Counted from the first letter of the stretch, positions 40,986 through 50,902 are shown. The stretch: DNA of 64,000 nt from Clostridiales bacterium (GCA_023667345.1 JAMPAF010000003.1:1-64000), one strand, 5' to 3'. Notes: generated from the sequence alone by a model not told the origin. Numbers and translations are program-made.

Positions 40986-43220
40986 TTATAACAAATGGAA
41001 CACCTCGCCGAACAGGTTGTATTTGCTGAACAGCACAACCATAACGAGCGATATCGTAGACATAATCTTGATAAGAATATCCAAAGACGGTCCTACCGTG
41101 TCCTTTAACGGGTCGCCCACGGTGTCACCGACAACCGCCGCGTCGTGAGCTGCGTCGTAGCCCTCTTCGCCCTTCTTAACACCTTCAAGTCCGCCGCTCT
41201 CAATATACTTTTTAGCGTTATCCCATGCGCCGCCCGCGTTGCCCGTGTAGATTGCAAGCATTATCGCGGCGATAATCGCGCCTATAAGCAAGCCGCCCAC
41301 GAACTGCGGTCCGAAGATAAAGCCGCCCGCAACGGGAATTACTATCGCAATAAGGCAAGGAACGGTCATCTGCTTGATAGAGCCCTGCGAAGAAATTTTA
41401 ATACAATTCTCATAGTCAGGTTTAGCTTCGCCCTCCAAGATACCGGGGATTTCCTTAAACTGCCTACGCACTTCTTCTACCATTTGCCTTGCGGCTTTCG
41501 CAACGGCTTGAATGAGCATACCCGAGAACATGAAGGGTATCGCCGCGCCGACAATGCCGCCGACAAGCGTGTAAGGGCTTGCTATGTTCAAAAGCAGGTC
41601 GCCCGCCGCGTCTATGCCGCCGAACGCATACAAGTACGAGCACAACAGCGAAATGGTTGCAAACGACGCAGAACCTATCGCAAAGCCCTTGCCGATTGCC
41701 GCCGTGGTGTTGCCTACCGCGTCGAGCTGGTCGGTTATCTCGCGCACCTCGGGGTCGAGGAAGGACATTTCCGCAATGCCGCCAGCGTTATCCGAGATAG
41801 GTCCGTACGTATCAACCGAAACGGTTGCCGCAACGAACGAAAGCATACCTATCGCCGCGCACGCAATACCGTACATGCCGCAAACCATATACGAGCCTAT
41901 GATTGCCACAGCCAAAACGACTACGGGGAGCATACAGCTTATCATACCCGTCGCCATACCCTCGGTAATGGTGAGAGCCGCGCCCTCTTTCGAAGATTTG
42001 GCAATGCCCTTCGTGGGCTTGTAGTCGTAGCTGGTGTAGTATTCGGAAATAATGCCGATTACAATGCCCGCCGCAATGCCGAGCACCGACGCTATCCAAG
42101 GCGAGAAATTGCCCGCCTTCCAGCCGAGAACGTCTTCGAACACGTCAAACTCGCCCACCGTCGTGTTCACTCCCTTGAACATAAAGAAGCTTAAAAGGAA
42201 GCAAGCGACGACCGAAATACCCGCGGATATCCAGGTCGCGATATTGAGCTGCATATGTACGTTTGTGTTCTTCTTTAAAGGCATTAAAAGCAGATAGAAT
42301 ATGCCGACTACGCAGCCGATAAGTCCGCAACCCGCAAATACCATGGGGAAGAGCATCATTCTCGTCATGAGCGTTTCGCTGATTGCGCCTAAGTTGTGCG
42401 CGAACAGCTCGCACGCAAGTATTACGCCCGAGAGCATTGCGCCGACAAAGCTTTCCAGAAGGTCGGAACCCAAACCTGCAACGTCGCCTACGTTGTCGCC
42501 TACGTTGTCGGCGATAGTCGCGGGGTTGCGGGGGTCGTCCTCGGGAATGTGCGCTTCCGTCTTACCGACAAGGTCCGCGCCCATATCCGCCGCCTTCGTA
42601 TAAATGCCGCCGCCTACGCGGTTAAAGAGGGCGATTATCGAACAGCCGAGCGCATAGCCCGAAAGTGTCATCGTAAAGCCCGCGTCGAGCTTGGTCCAGT
42701 TTGCCCAGATAGTGGGCTCTTCAACGTGATTGACGACGTCGGCAATCTGCTTGCAGCCGATACCGAAGATTGCGAACACGAGCAGCGCGCCGAAGAGCGC
42801 GAAGCCCGCAACGCACAAGCCCATAACCGAGCCGCCGCGGAAGGCTACCTTTAAGGTTTTGCCCGTGTCGCGCGTTTCGTTAGCCGCATTGGTTACGCGA
42901 ACGTTTGCGTACGTCGCTATCTTCATACCGACGAAGCCCGCCGCCGCGGAAACGAGAGCGCCTATTATAAACGCCAGCCCCGTCTGCCAGCTTACGAATA
43001 TTATAAGAATAGCCGCGACAATCGAGCCGATAATCGCAACGATTTTATACTCGTACTTGATGAACGCGCCCGCGCCGACCCTGATTGCCGAAGCGATTTC
43101 CTGCATTCTGTCGGTTCCCTCTTTCAACTTTTTCGTGACGAAATAGTTGAGAGCCGCGCAGGAGACGCCGAGAATTACCGCCGCCCCCACGATGATTAGA
43201 AGCAAATAAATTTTATCCAC
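40986..43220 (-). CDS. hppA: Membrane-embedded ion-translocating pyrophosphatase
   Basis: 744 residues with about 16 membrane segments. The PPi-binding loop ADMGADLVGKTEAHIPEDDP, DNVGDNVGDVAG and the C-terminal DTVGDPLKDTVGP are complete. GNTTAAIGKG has Ala where K+-independent enzymes carry Lys, so this is the K+-dependent type; whether H+ or Na+ is pumped cannot be decided by eye. It recovers energy from biosynthetic PPi as an ion gradient. Single-gene unit. Confidence 0.96.
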   Translation of the reverse strand: MDKIYLLLIIVGAAVILGVSCAALNYFVTKKLKEGTDRMQEIASAIRVGAGAFIKYEYKIVAIIGSIVAAILIIFVSWQTGLAFIIGALVSAAAGFVGMKIATYANVRVTNAANETRDTGKTLKVAFRGGSVMGLCVAGFALFGALLVFAIFGIGCKQIADVVNHVEEPTIWANWTKLDAGFTMTLSGYALGCSIIALFNRVGGGIYTKAADMGADLVGKTEAHIPEDDPRNPATIADNVGDNVGDVAGLGSDLLESFVGAMLSGVILACELFAHNLGAISETLMTRMMLFPMVFAGCGLIGCVVGIFYLLLMPLKKNTNVHMQLNIATWISAGISVVACFLLSFFMFKGVNTTVGEFDVFEDVLGWKAGNFSPWIASVLGIAAGIVIGIISEYYTSYDYKPTKGIAKSSKEGAALTITEGMATGMISCMLPVVVLAVAIIGSYMVCGMYGIACAAIGMLSFVAATVSVDTYGPISDNAGGIAEMSFLDPEVREITDQLDAVGNTTAAIGKGFAIGSASFATISLLCSYLYAFGGIDAAGDLLLNIASPYTLVGGIVGAAIPFMFSGMLIQAVAKAARQMVEEVRRQFKEIPGILEGEAKPDYENCIKISSQGSIKQMTVPCLIAIVIPVAGGFIFGPQFVGGLLIGAIIAAIMLAIYTGNAGGAWDNAKKYIESGGLEGVKKGEEGYDAAHDAAVVGDTVGDPLKDTVGPSLDILIKIMSTISLVMVVLFSKYNLFGEVFHLL

Positions 43221-43340
43221 TTTCCCAACCTCTTTTGAAATATTTGCGAAAAATTATCACATTATGAAAATTTTATCACACACCGCAAGAAAATGCAATA
43301 TCTTTTCACATATTTTACGCTTTATTTTTATATATAGGAA

Positions 43341-43371
43341 CGCGCCCGCGCGGATAAACCGCGCGGGCGCG
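43341..43371 (-). terminator. Terminator of the downstream lipoprotein gene
   Basis: CGCGCCCGCGCGG pairs with CCGCGCGGGCGCG (13 bp), followed on the minus strand by TTCCTATATATAAAAATAAA rather than a clean T-run. Confidence 0.65.
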
Positions 43372-43399
43372 CAACACTTTCCTAAATTTAAACTCAATC

Positions 43400-44839
43400 T
43401 TATTCGGCGGGATTTAAAATTGCGCCGACCGTGGTTGTGCCGATAATTTCATCGTAATCGTCGTAAAGGTTTACTACGTAACCGCTAATATCGGTAAACT
43501 CGCCCGCGGGCACCTTTTTATCGGGAAGAACGATATCGAGCGAGAGAGCCATTTCACATTCGCCGTCCATATCGGCAACAACCGTGCCCGTAAGGCTGAC
43601 CGACTGCAAAACGTCCTCCTCGTTAAACGTGTAAACGACGGTCATATCGCTTATTTCCGTATCGACCGCATAGGGCGATTGTTCCGTCGAGGGAATAGTT
43701 ATCGTGCTCTCGCTCAAAACAGTTCCGTCGAGAGAATTGATATTCTGCTTCAACGCTTTAAGAGCCGCCGCACCGTCCTCGCCGAGCATATCGACGATTT
43801 TGGCAGAACCGATAGTCTTATCCGAGCCCATAAGCGCCGCAACCTCTTTCGAATCGAGCATACGCACTATATAGTCGTACGCGCTTTCTTCGGGCAGGGG
43901 TGCAATCGCCGCAAAAGGATTAACTTCCGCAGTATCCGCAAACGGGGTTACGCCGCCAACGCCGCCGCCCGCGCCGCCTTCGATTACGCCCATAACCGTC
44001 TCTAACAGTTCCTCGCCCGTCATATCGCCGAGGTAAGCGTTGGCGAAATACTTGACCGCACTGCACTTTAAAAGTCCGCTGAGCGTCGTGCCCGTGGTGA
44101 GATTGTTTACAATCTGCTTTACATAGCCGTAAAGCCCGTAAACCGTTTTATTGATATCGAGCGTGATTGTGTGCGCGCTTTCGTCCACGACTATGCTGTC
44201 GGTGGCGTTGGCAAGCACTAACGACTGCGCAATGCTGTCGCCGCCGAGCGCCGACGCAATGTACTGACCGAAACCCGCACCGACCGTCTCGCTCGTATCG
44301 GCGGTTAAAGCGCTGCTGAAAATCTCGTTTAAATTGATATAATCGTACGTATCCTCGCCGGGCGCGCTGGTAGCGAACAGATTCCAGCCGCGGAGGAACA
44401 CGTTCAATTCCACCGTTTGCTCCTCTTGCTCGCCCTCGTCCCCGGTCGTTTCGCCCTCCGCAACGGCTGCCGCGCCGTAGGTTGCGGGCGCGTCCTCATC
44501 TTCAAAAAGTGCCTTATTCATATTTAAAAGCACGTCCGCGTCGCCGTCGTCGAGGTTGCCCTTTGCATTGACTTGCGCGATATATATTCCGTCGGGCAGC
44601 GCGCCTCCCAAAAGCTTAACTACCTGTAACTGCCCGTCAACCGTAAACGAGCTCGCCGAAACACCGTCGAATTTGGCGACTTGCTCGCTCAATTCTTCCG
44701 CCGACATGCTTTCCGCAACGGTTACGTCAGCCGTAAGCCCAGGTCCGGGTTCCCTGTCCGTGCAGGCGGTTAAGCCCGTAAACGTAGCCGCCGTGACGCA
44801 AGCCGCCGCGCAGATTAAAACTTTTTTAAACTTTCTCAT
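43400..44839 (-). CDS. Surface lipoprotein of unknown function
   Basis: 479 residues. Signal peptide and lipobox LTAC (Cys about 26), then a secreted domain with alternating beta-rich (SFTVDGQLQVVKLLGG, AHTITLDINKTVYGLYGYV) and Gly-rich (GVIEGGAGGGVGGV) parts. No family recognised; some features recall LolA/LppX-like barrels but this is weak. Its promoter region holds a C12/G12 tract between -35 and -10, suggesting phase-variable expression. Confidence 0.8.
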   Translation of the reverse strand: MRKFKKVLICAAACVTAATFTGLTACTDREPGPGLTADVTVAESMSAEELSEQVAKFDGVSASSFTVDGQLQVVKLLGGALPDGIYIAQVNAKGNLDDGDADVLLNMNKALFEDEDAPATYGAAAVAEGETTGDEGEQEEQTVELNVFLRGWNLFATSAPGEDTYDYINLNEIFSSALTADTSETVGAGFGQYIASALGGDSIAQSLVLANATDSIVVDESAHTITLDINKTVYGLYGYVKQIVNNLTTGTTLSGLLKCSAVKYFANAYLGDMTGEELLETVMGVIEGGAGGGVGGVTPFADTAEVNPFAAIAPLPEESAYDYIVRMLDSKEVAALMGSDKTIGSAKIVDMLGEDGAAALKALKQNINSLDGTVLSESTITIPSTEQSPYAVDTEISDMTVVYTFNEEDVLQSVSLTGTVVADMDGECEMALSLDIVLPDKKVPAGEFTDISGYVVNLYDDYDEIIGTTTVGAILNPAE

Positions 44840-44920
44840 AATTTCACCTCTATAAAATTATTTTTAGGTACTTTGTATTACGCACAAAAAGACTTGTATA
44901 CATTTAACATATACAATAAT

Positions 44921-44955
44921 ATTGTACTACTCGTCTACCCCCCCCCCCCTGTCAA
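44921..44955 (-). promoter_or_regulatory. Promoter with a homopolymeric C12/G12 spacer
   Basis: On the minus strand, TTGACA (44950-44955), then twelve G (44938-44949), eleven more bases, and TACAAT (44921-44926). The present spacer is 23 bases, too long for good activity; loss of about six G would give 17. Other -10-like hexamers lie further downstream. Confidence 0.5.
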
Positions 44956-45098
44956 GTATTTTTATGACATTTTTTAATAAATTTATTTTTTAACTTAAAT
45001 TTCCGTCGGCGCGCACCTATATTTATCGACAATGCGCGGGCGGCGCGGCGGCGGGCAAACTTAATCGCGCCAAAACCGAAAAAATTGCCGTTTGGGTC

Positions 45099-45127
45099 TT
45101 GAAAAGTGATTTCAGCCGTGGTAGAAT
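45099..45127 (+). promoter_or_regulatory. Promoter of the HIT-family gene
   Basis: TTGAAA (45099-45104), 17 bases, TAGAAT (45122-45127). Confidence 0.7.
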
Positions 45128-45163
45128 ATAGAATGATAATTTATGAATTTCAGGGGGATGGAT

Positions 45164-45586
45164 ATGAAAGACTGCAACTGCGGCTACTGCGTCGGCGGCG
45201 AACCGCTCGCCAAATTCGGCATTAAAATCTGCGATTTGGGCGTTTCGCAACTTATTTTGTTTAAGGAACAGTCCAAAAAGGGCAGATGCATTGTGGCTTA
45301 CAAGGACCACGTGAGCGAGATTGTGGATATTTCGGACGAGGAGCGCGACGCGTTTTTTGCCGACGTAAACAGGGCGGCGAAGGCGATTCACAAGGTGTTT
45401 GCGCCCGATAAGCTCAATTACGGTATGTACGGCGACACGGGTTGCCACTTGCACGTGCACCTCTGCCCCAAGTACAAGGGCGGCGACGAGTGGGGCGGCA
45501 CGTTTACGATGAACCCGCAGAAAACCTTTTTAACCGACGAAGAATACGCCGAAATGATTGAAAAAATTAAAGAAGCTTTAAAGTAA
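45164..45586 (+). CDS. HIT-family nucleotide hydrolase
   Basis: 140 residues from ATG 45164 (MKDCNCGYC), with AGGGGG six to seven bases upstream; earlier in-frame ATGs are too close to the SD. The histidine triad is HLHVHLCPKY. CNCGYC at the N-terminus may bind a metal. HIT enzymes cleave AMP or other groups from nucleotide conjugates; the substrate here is unknown. Single gene followed by a repeat block. Confidence 0.88.
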   Translation: MKDCNCGYCVGGEPLAKFGIKICDLGVSQLILFKEQSKKGRCIVAYKDHVSEIVDISDEERDAFFADVNRAAKAIHKVFAPDKLNYGMYGDTGCHLHVHLCPKYKGGDEWGGTFTMNPQKTFLTDEEYAEMIEKIKEALK

Positions 45587-45591
45587 TTCGG

Positions 45592-45892
45592 AATTAAGAA
45601 TTCGCAATGCGGAATTGATTACCTTTACCCGCGTTCCGCGGGAGTTTCCTCTTTAAACGCTAACGCGTTGAAAGAAGACACCAAGTTTGCGGTGGAAGTA
45701 ATCAACCTCTATCCCCTCTTCGAGGTACTTTCCCCTTCAAAGGGGAAAGCAAGACGCTTTGCACCTTAATCTCGCCTTCCACTTTGAAGGGGAAGGTGGC
45801 ACCGCGCTTAACGCGGTGTCGAAAGAGGTTGACGCTCTTCACCTTAGCATAATTCTTAATTCATAATTCATAATTCTTAATTAAAATTAACG
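45592..45892. repeat. Composite repeat block
   Basis: AT-rich array after the HIT stop; a CGTTCCGCGGGAGTTTCCTC...GAAAGAAGACACC inverted piece; then about 150 bases (45700-45850) nearly identical to 18995-19140; then AATTCTTAATTCATAATTC units. The whole 321-base gap is repeat. Confidence 0.85.
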
Positions 45893-45907
45893 CGAGGTAA
45901 TTTTATA

Positions 45908-47152
45908 ATGGCACATAATGTAATCGCCGAGGCAAAGAGATGCCTCAACTGTAAAAAACCTTTGTGCAGAACGGGCTGTCCCATAAACACGCCCATTCCC
46001 GACTTTATTCAGACCTTTTTAAAGGGCGATATCGACGAGGCGGGCAGAATGCTGTTCGACAACAACCCCCTCTCCGTCGTCTGCTCGATTGTCTGCAACC
46101 ACGGCAACCAGTGTCAGGGGCACTGCGTGCGCGGTCTTAAAGGCGAGCCCGTCGAAATTTCGACCATCGAAAACTTTATCTCCGAACGCTACCTCGACAG
46201 CCTTGAATTGAAGCGCGAGCCCTCGAACGGAATTAAAGTTGCCGTCGTGGGCGCGGGTCCCGCGGGCATAACCATATCCATTAAAATGGCGCAGCTCGGC
46301 TACGACGTGACCGTGTTCGAGAGCAAGACGGACATAGGCGGCGTGCTCCGCTTCGGCATACCCGAATTCAGACTGCCCAAGTCCATTGTAGACCGCTACA
46401 AGACGCTTATGCTGCGCCTCGGGATAAAGCTTAAATTCAACGTGACTATCGGCAAGGCGTTCGGCGTCGAGGAGCTGTTCCGCGACGGATTTAAGGCTAT
46501 ATCCATAGGCACGGGCGTAACCTGGCCCATTGCGCTGAACATTAAGGGCGAGACGTTAGGGCACGTGCACTACGGCGTGCACTTTTTGGAAAAGCCCGAG
46601 GCATACCGCAATCAGCTCGGCAACTCGATGGTGATTATAGGCGCGGGCAACGTTGCTATGGACGTGGCGCGTACGGCGCTCAGAATGGGCGTACGCGACG
46701 TTAAGATTACCGTGCGCACGGACAACTATTCGGCAAGCGACGAGGAAAAGGAATACGCCGAGATTGAGGGAGCGGAATTCATTTACAACAAACAGCCCGT
46801 GGAGATAACCGACGACGGCGTAATGTTCGTTGATACGGTGTGCGACGAAAATCATAAAATCGTTTCGCAAGGGGATACTCCCGCACTTATGAAGGCGGAC
46901 AGCGTTATGATTTGCATTTCGCAGAAGCCTTCGAATATGATTTTAACGCAGACAAAGGGCTTGGAAGTCAACGAGCGCGGGCTTGCGAAAATTGCCGAAA
47001 ACGGCGAAACCACGCGGGAGGGTGTGTTTGCCTCGGGCGACGTCGTTAAGGGCGCAAAGACGGTCGTTGAAGCGGTCGAGCAATCGAAGCGCGTAGCCTA
47101 CGCAATGCACGAGTATTTACAAGCGACGTGTCGTCGCGACCAAAACCTTTAA
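45908..47152 (+). CDS. GltD/NfnB-like FAD-dependent oxidoreductase
   Basis: 414 residues. The N-terminal [4Fe-4S] region (CLNCKKPLCRTGCP, then VCSIVCNHGNQCQGHC) is followed by an FAD site GAGPAGITISIKMA and an NAD(P) site GAGNVAMDVART. This is the architecture of the glutamate synthase small subunit and of NfnB. No large gltA-type subunit or nfnA is adjacent. It may transfer electrons between NAD(P)H and an Fe-S partner. Its last residues (ATCRRDQNL) are encoded by a dispersed repeat, so the C-terminus was probably altered by insertion. Confidence 0.85.
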   Translation: MAHNVIAEAKRCLNCKKPLCRTGCPINTPIPDFIQTFLKGDIDEAGRMLFDNNPLSVVCSIVCNHGNQCQGHCVRGLKGEPVEISTIENFISERYLDSLELKREPSNGIKVAVVGAGPAGITISIKMAQLGYDVTVFESKTDIGGVLRFGIPEFRLPKSIVDRYKTLMLRLGIKLKFNVTIGKAFGVEELFRDGFKAISIGTGVTWPIALNIKGETLGHVHYGVHFLEKPEAYRNQLGNSMVIIGAGNVAMDVARTALRMGVRDVKITVRTDNYSASDEEKEYAEIEGAEFIYNKQPVEITDDGVMFVDTVCDENHKIVSQGDTPALMKADSVMICISQKPSNMILTQTKGLEVNERGLAKIAENGETTREGVFASGDVVKGAKTVVEAVEQSKRVAYAMHEYLQATCRRDQNL

Positions 47153-47192
47153 TTGCTTGGGCAAAAACACCAACCTACATCAACAAAACGAA

Positions 47193-47228
47193 AAGCCGCG
47201 CGGCGATAATCGCCGCGCGGCTTATCTT
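47193..47228. terminator. Bidirectional terminator between the gltD-like gene and hydA
   Basis: AAGCCGCGCGGCGA pairs with TCGCCGCGCGGCTT. It serves the two convergent units. An AT-rich repeat (47235-47268) abuts the hydA stop. Confidence 0.8.
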
Positions 47229-47265
47229 TCACTTCAATTCTTAATTCTTAATTCTTAATTCTTAA

Positions 47266-48981
47266 TTAATACTTAGGTCTTGCCGTGTAGGTGGTGTGCA
47301 ACAGTTCGTGCGCCTTGTGACTGTTCGGCTCGCCGAAGAATTCCTCGTAAAGCTTGGTTACCGTCGCGTTTTCGTGCGAGCAGCGTACCTTGCTGTCGCT
47401 GTCGTAATCGTACAACGCCTGCGCGCGCAAAGTCTTTAAATCGACCGAATTGCGCACCTCGTCGTGCACATAGGGCTGTCCGCCGCCGTTGATACAGCCG
47501 CCGGGGCAAGCCATGACCTCGACGAAGGTGTAATTCTTTTCGCCGCTTTTAATGCTCTCGATAATTTTGCGCGCATTGGCAAGTCCGTTGGCAATCGCCA
47601 CGCTTACCGTAACGCCGCCGAGCGTGAACGTGGCTTCCTTTAACCCCTGCGTGCCGCGCACCTCGTTGAACACAATGGGCTCGTCCTTGTCGCCCAAAGC
47701 CTTAGCCGCCGTTCTTAAAGCCGCTTCCATAACGCCGCCCGTCGCGCCGAATATCGCGCCCGCGCCCGAAGCCAAGCCGAACGGGTCGTCGTAAGGCGTG
47801 TCGGGAAGGTTGGCAAAGTCTACGCCCGCTTCCTTAATCATTTTCGCAAGCTCGCGCGTGGTAATCGCGCTGTCGGTGTAGCCGCCGAGCTCCTCCCTCG
47901 TCACCTCGAATTTCTTCGCCGTGCAGGGGATAACCGAAACCACGTACAGATTTTTCGGGTCTATGCCCTCTCTTTGGCAATAATAGGTTTTAAGCACCGC
48001 AGAGAACATTTCCTGCGGGGACTTGCAAGTCGAAAGGTTGGGCAGGTACTCGGGATAGTAATGCTCGCAGAACTTAATCCAGCCGGGGCAACAACTCGTG
48101 AACATAGGGGTCGTGCCGCCGCTCTTTACGCGCATCAAGAGCTCGTTCGCCTCTTCCATAATCGTGAGGTCGGCGGTCGTGTCCATATTGAAACATTCGA
48201 CGTCGCCGAGCTGCTTTATCGCCGTGACCATTTTGCCCTCTACGTTGGTGCCCACGGGCAGACCGAACGCCTCGCCCAAAGTCGCCCTTACGGAAGGCGC
48301 GGTGAAGAATACGACTTTCTTCGTCGGGTCGACTATCGCGCCCCAGACGTCGGCAACGTTGCTCTTTTCATACAGCGCGCCTACGGGGCAGGCGACCACG
48401 CACTGACCGCAGTTTACGCAAGGGGTATGCGCCAACGAAACGTCGAACGGCGAGCCGATAGTCTTTGCGTAGCCCCTGTTTTTGGGACCTATCGCGCCTA
48501 TCGTCTGTTTTTCGCAAGCCGCAACGCAGCGCGTGCACATAATGCACTTTGAATTATCCCTTACAACCGACGGCGACAAGTCGTCAATCGGCTTTATATC
48601 GTGGTCTGTGCCGAATTTATCCTCTTCGGCGTTGTACTCCAAAGCGAGTTTCTGAAGCTCGCAGTTCATGGAACGCACGCACGATAAGCACTTCTTTTTG
48701 TGCGTCGACAAGATAAGTTCGAGCGAAGTTTTTCTCGATTTTCTCACCTTAGGGGTGTTGGTGCGCACTTCCATACCCTCGGAAACGGGGTACACGCACG
48801 CCGCGACAAGTCCCCTTGCGCCGGTTGCCTCTACAAGGCACATACGGCAGGAGCCTATGCACTGAATTTCCTTTAAGTAGCAGAGGGTGGGTATGCGCAC
48901 GTTGGCGAGCTTTGCCGCCTGCAAAATAGTCGAACCTTCGGGCACGCTTACCGCAATGCCGTTAATTTTTAAATTTACCAT
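47266..48981 (-). CDS. hydA: [FeFe] hydrogenase catalytic subunit of a trimeric (bifurcating-type) hydrogenase
   Basis: 571 residues. [2Fe-2S] ligands C34, C45, C48, C62; the His-ligated cluster H94-x3-C98-x2-C101-x5-C107; two [4Fe-4S] sets (146-156, 188-198). H-cluster motifs: TSCCPGW (295-301), PCTAKKFE (352-359) and MACPGGCINGGGQP (490-503). It reversibly makes H2. With the two upstream genes it forms a HydABC/HndACD-like complex that couples NADH and ferredoxin to H2. It lies 15 bases after hydB. Confidence 0.95.
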   Translation of the reverse strand: MVNLKINGIAVSVPEGSTILQAAKLANVRIPTLCYLKEIQCIGSCRMCLVEATGARGLVAACVYPVSEGMEVRTNTPKVRKSRKTSLELILSTHKKKCLSCVRSMNCELQKLALEYNAEEDKFGTDHDIKPIDDLSPSVVRDNSKCIMCTRCVAACEKQTIGAIGPKNRGYAKTIGSPFDVSLAHTPCVNCGQCVVACPVGALYEKSNVADVWGAIVDPTKKVVFFTAPSVRATLGEAFGLPVGTNVEGKMVTAIKQLGDVECFNMDTTADLTIMEEANELLMRVKSGGTTPMFTSCCPGWIKFCEHYYPEYLPNLSTCKSPQEMFSAVLKTYYCQREGIDPKNLYVVSVIPCTAKKFEVTREELGGYTDSAITTRELAKMIKEAGVDFANLPDTPYDDPFGLASGAGAIFGATGGVMEAALRTAAKALGDKDEPIVFNEVRGTQGLKEATFTLGGVTVSVAIANGLANARKIIESIKSGEKNYTFVEVMACPGGCINGGGQPYVHDEVRNSVDLKTLRAQALYDYDSDSKVRCSHENATVTKLYEEFFGEPNSHKAHELLHTTYTARPKY

Positions 48982-48996
48982 TTTCTTCTCCTCCCC

Positions 48997-50889
48997 TTAC
49001 CTTTTTTCGATTGCGCCGAATTTGCAATGCGCAATGCACTGACCGCACTTAATGCACTTTTTAACGTCTATCTCGTGCGGGTTCTTGACCGCGCCGCTTA
49101 TCGCGTTTGCGGGGCAGTTGCGCGCGCACAGCGTACAGCCGCGGCATTTGTCGGGGTCGATATAGTAGTTCAAAAGCGACTTGCACACGCCCGCGGGGCA
49201 ATGCTTGTCGCGGATATGCGCGATATACTCGTCCTCGAAATGAGCGAGAGTAGATAAAATAGGGTTGGGCGCCGACTGACCGAGCGCGCACAGCGACGAG
49301 CTCTTCATATGCTCGGCAATCTCCTTAATCTTGTCCAAATCTTCGGGCTCGCCGTTGCCGTCGGTAATCTTCGTCAAAAGCTCCAGCATACGCTTGGTGC
49401 CTATACGGCAGGGGGTGCATTTGCCGCAGCTCTCGTCCGCCGTGAATTCCAGATAGAATTTGGCGATATCGACCATACAAGTATCTTCGTCCATAACTAT
49501 TAAACCGCCCGAGCCCATCATCGAGCCGATTGCGACGAGGTTGTCGAAGTCCATTTCTATGTCGATATACTTTGCGGGAATACAGCCGCCCGAAGGACCG
49601 CCCGTCTGCGCCGCCTTGAACGCTTTGCCGTGGGGTATGCCGCCGCCTATGTCGTTGATAATGGTCGAAAGCTTTGTACCCATGGGCACTTCGACAAGAC
49701 CGACGTTATTAATTTTGCCGCCGAGCGCGAACACCTTTGTGCCCTTGCTCTTTTCGGTGCCTATGTTTGCAAACCACTCCGCGCCGTTCAAAATAATGGG
49801 CGCGACGTTTGCCCAGGTTTCCACGTTGTTCAAAAGAGTAGGCTTGTCGAAAAGCCCCTTAACCGCGGGGAAAGGAGGACGGGGACGGGGTTCGCCTCTG
49901 CCGCCTTCGATACTGCGCATAAGCGCGGTTTCCTCGCCGCAGACGAACGCGCCCGCGCCGAGACGGATATCTATATCGAAATCGAAGCCGCTGCCCAAAA
50001 TGTTTTTGCCGAGCAAGCCCGCCTCGCGTGCCTGAGCGATTGCGATATTGAGTCTTTCAACGGCTATGGGATATTCCGCACGCACGTAGATATAGCCTTG
50101 GTGCGCGCCTATCGCAAAGCCCGCAATCGTCATTGCCTCCAACACGGTGTGGGGGTCGCCCTCTAAAACCGACCTGTCCATAAACGCGCCGGGGTCGCCC
50201 TCGTCGGCATTACAGCAGACGTATTTGACGTCGCTCACCGAAGCTTTGGTAAACGCCCACTTGCGCCCCGTGGGGAAGCCCGCGCCGCCGCGTCCTCGTA
50301 AGCCCGAAGCCAAAACGGTGTCGATAACCTCATCGGGCGTCATTTCAAACAGCACTTTCTTTAAAGCCTGATAGTCGCCCGCCGCCAAAGCCTCGTCGAT
50401 ATCTTCCGCCGCTATCACTCCGCAGTTTCTTAAAGCTATACGCATCTGGTGCTTGTAGAAGGGAATTTCCGCAAAGGGAATAACGCTTCCGTCCTCGTGA
50501 ACGGTGGGCGCGTATAAGAGTTCCTTTACGATTTCGCCGCCCTTTACAAGGTGCTTTTCGGCAACCGTCTTTGCGTGCTCGGGGGTCATCTGCGAATAGA
50601 ACGCGCCCTCGGGATAAACTATCATGATGGGACCCAAAGCGCACAGACCGAAACAGCCCGTCTTTACAATCAAAACGTCGTCTATGCCGAGCTCTTTAAA
50701 GCTTGTCTCTAACTGCTCGATAACTTTAAGCGAGCTTGACGAGGTACAGCCCGTACCGCCGCACACCAAAACCTGCTTGCGATAGCCGGTGTTGCCCGCA
50801 AGAGCTTCCGCCTGCTCCCTTATAATTCTTCTTACCTTAACGAGGTCGGCTTTTTTAGCTGCTCTCTCTTCAAATTCTTTAACAGTCAT
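48997..50889 (-). CDS. hydB: NuoF-like flavoprotein subunit of the trimeric hydrogenase
   Basis: 630 residues. An N-terminal thioredoxin-like [2Fe-2S] domain (VCGGTGCTSS ... TGCFGLC), an FMN/NAD core with GRGGAGFPTG and GAGAFVCGEETALM, the cluster ESCGKCTPCRIG, and a C-terminal 2x[4Fe-4S] ferredoxin (CRGCTLCARNCP, CIKCGQCIAHC). This is the NAD(H)-reacting and likely bifurcating subunit. Downstream of hydC by 13 bases. Confidence 0.95.
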   Translation of the reverse strand: MTVKEFEERAAKKADLVKVRRIIREQAEALAGNTGYRKQVLVCGGTGCTSSSSLKVIEQLETSFKELGIDDVLIVKTGCFGLCALGPIMIVYPEGAFYSQMTPEHAKTVAEKHLVKGGEIVKELLYAPTVHEDGSVIPFAEIPFYKHQMRIALRNCGVIAAEDIDEALAAGDYQALKKVLFEMTPDEVIDTVLASGLRGRGGAGFPTGRKWAFTKASVSDVKYVCCNADEGDPGAFMDRSVLEGDPHTVLEAMTIAGFAIGAHQGYIYVRAEYPIAVERLNIAIAQAREAGLLGKNILGSGFDFDIDIRLGAGAFVCGEETALMRSIEGGRGEPRPRPPFPAVKGLFDKPTLLNNVETWANVAPIILNGAEWFANIGTEKSKGTKVFALGGKINNVGLVEVPMGTKLSTIINDIGGGIPHGKAFKAAQTGGPSGGCIPAKYIDIEMDFDNLVAIGSMMGSGGLIVMDEDTCMVDIAKFYLEFTADESCGKCTPCRIGTKRMLELLTKITDGNGEPEDLDKIKEIAEHMKSSSLCALGQSAPNPILSTLAHFEDEYIAHIRDKHCPAGVCKSLLNYYIDPDKCRGCTLCARNCPANAISGAVKNPHEIDVKKCIKCGQCIAHCKFGAIEKR

Positions 50890-50902
50890 TTTTCCGCCTC
50901 CC

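Noticed and set aside
41145..42194. A 349-codon plus-strand frame opposite hppA
   Set aside because: Arg/Ala-rich shadow of a membrane protein gene, without SD or family motifs.
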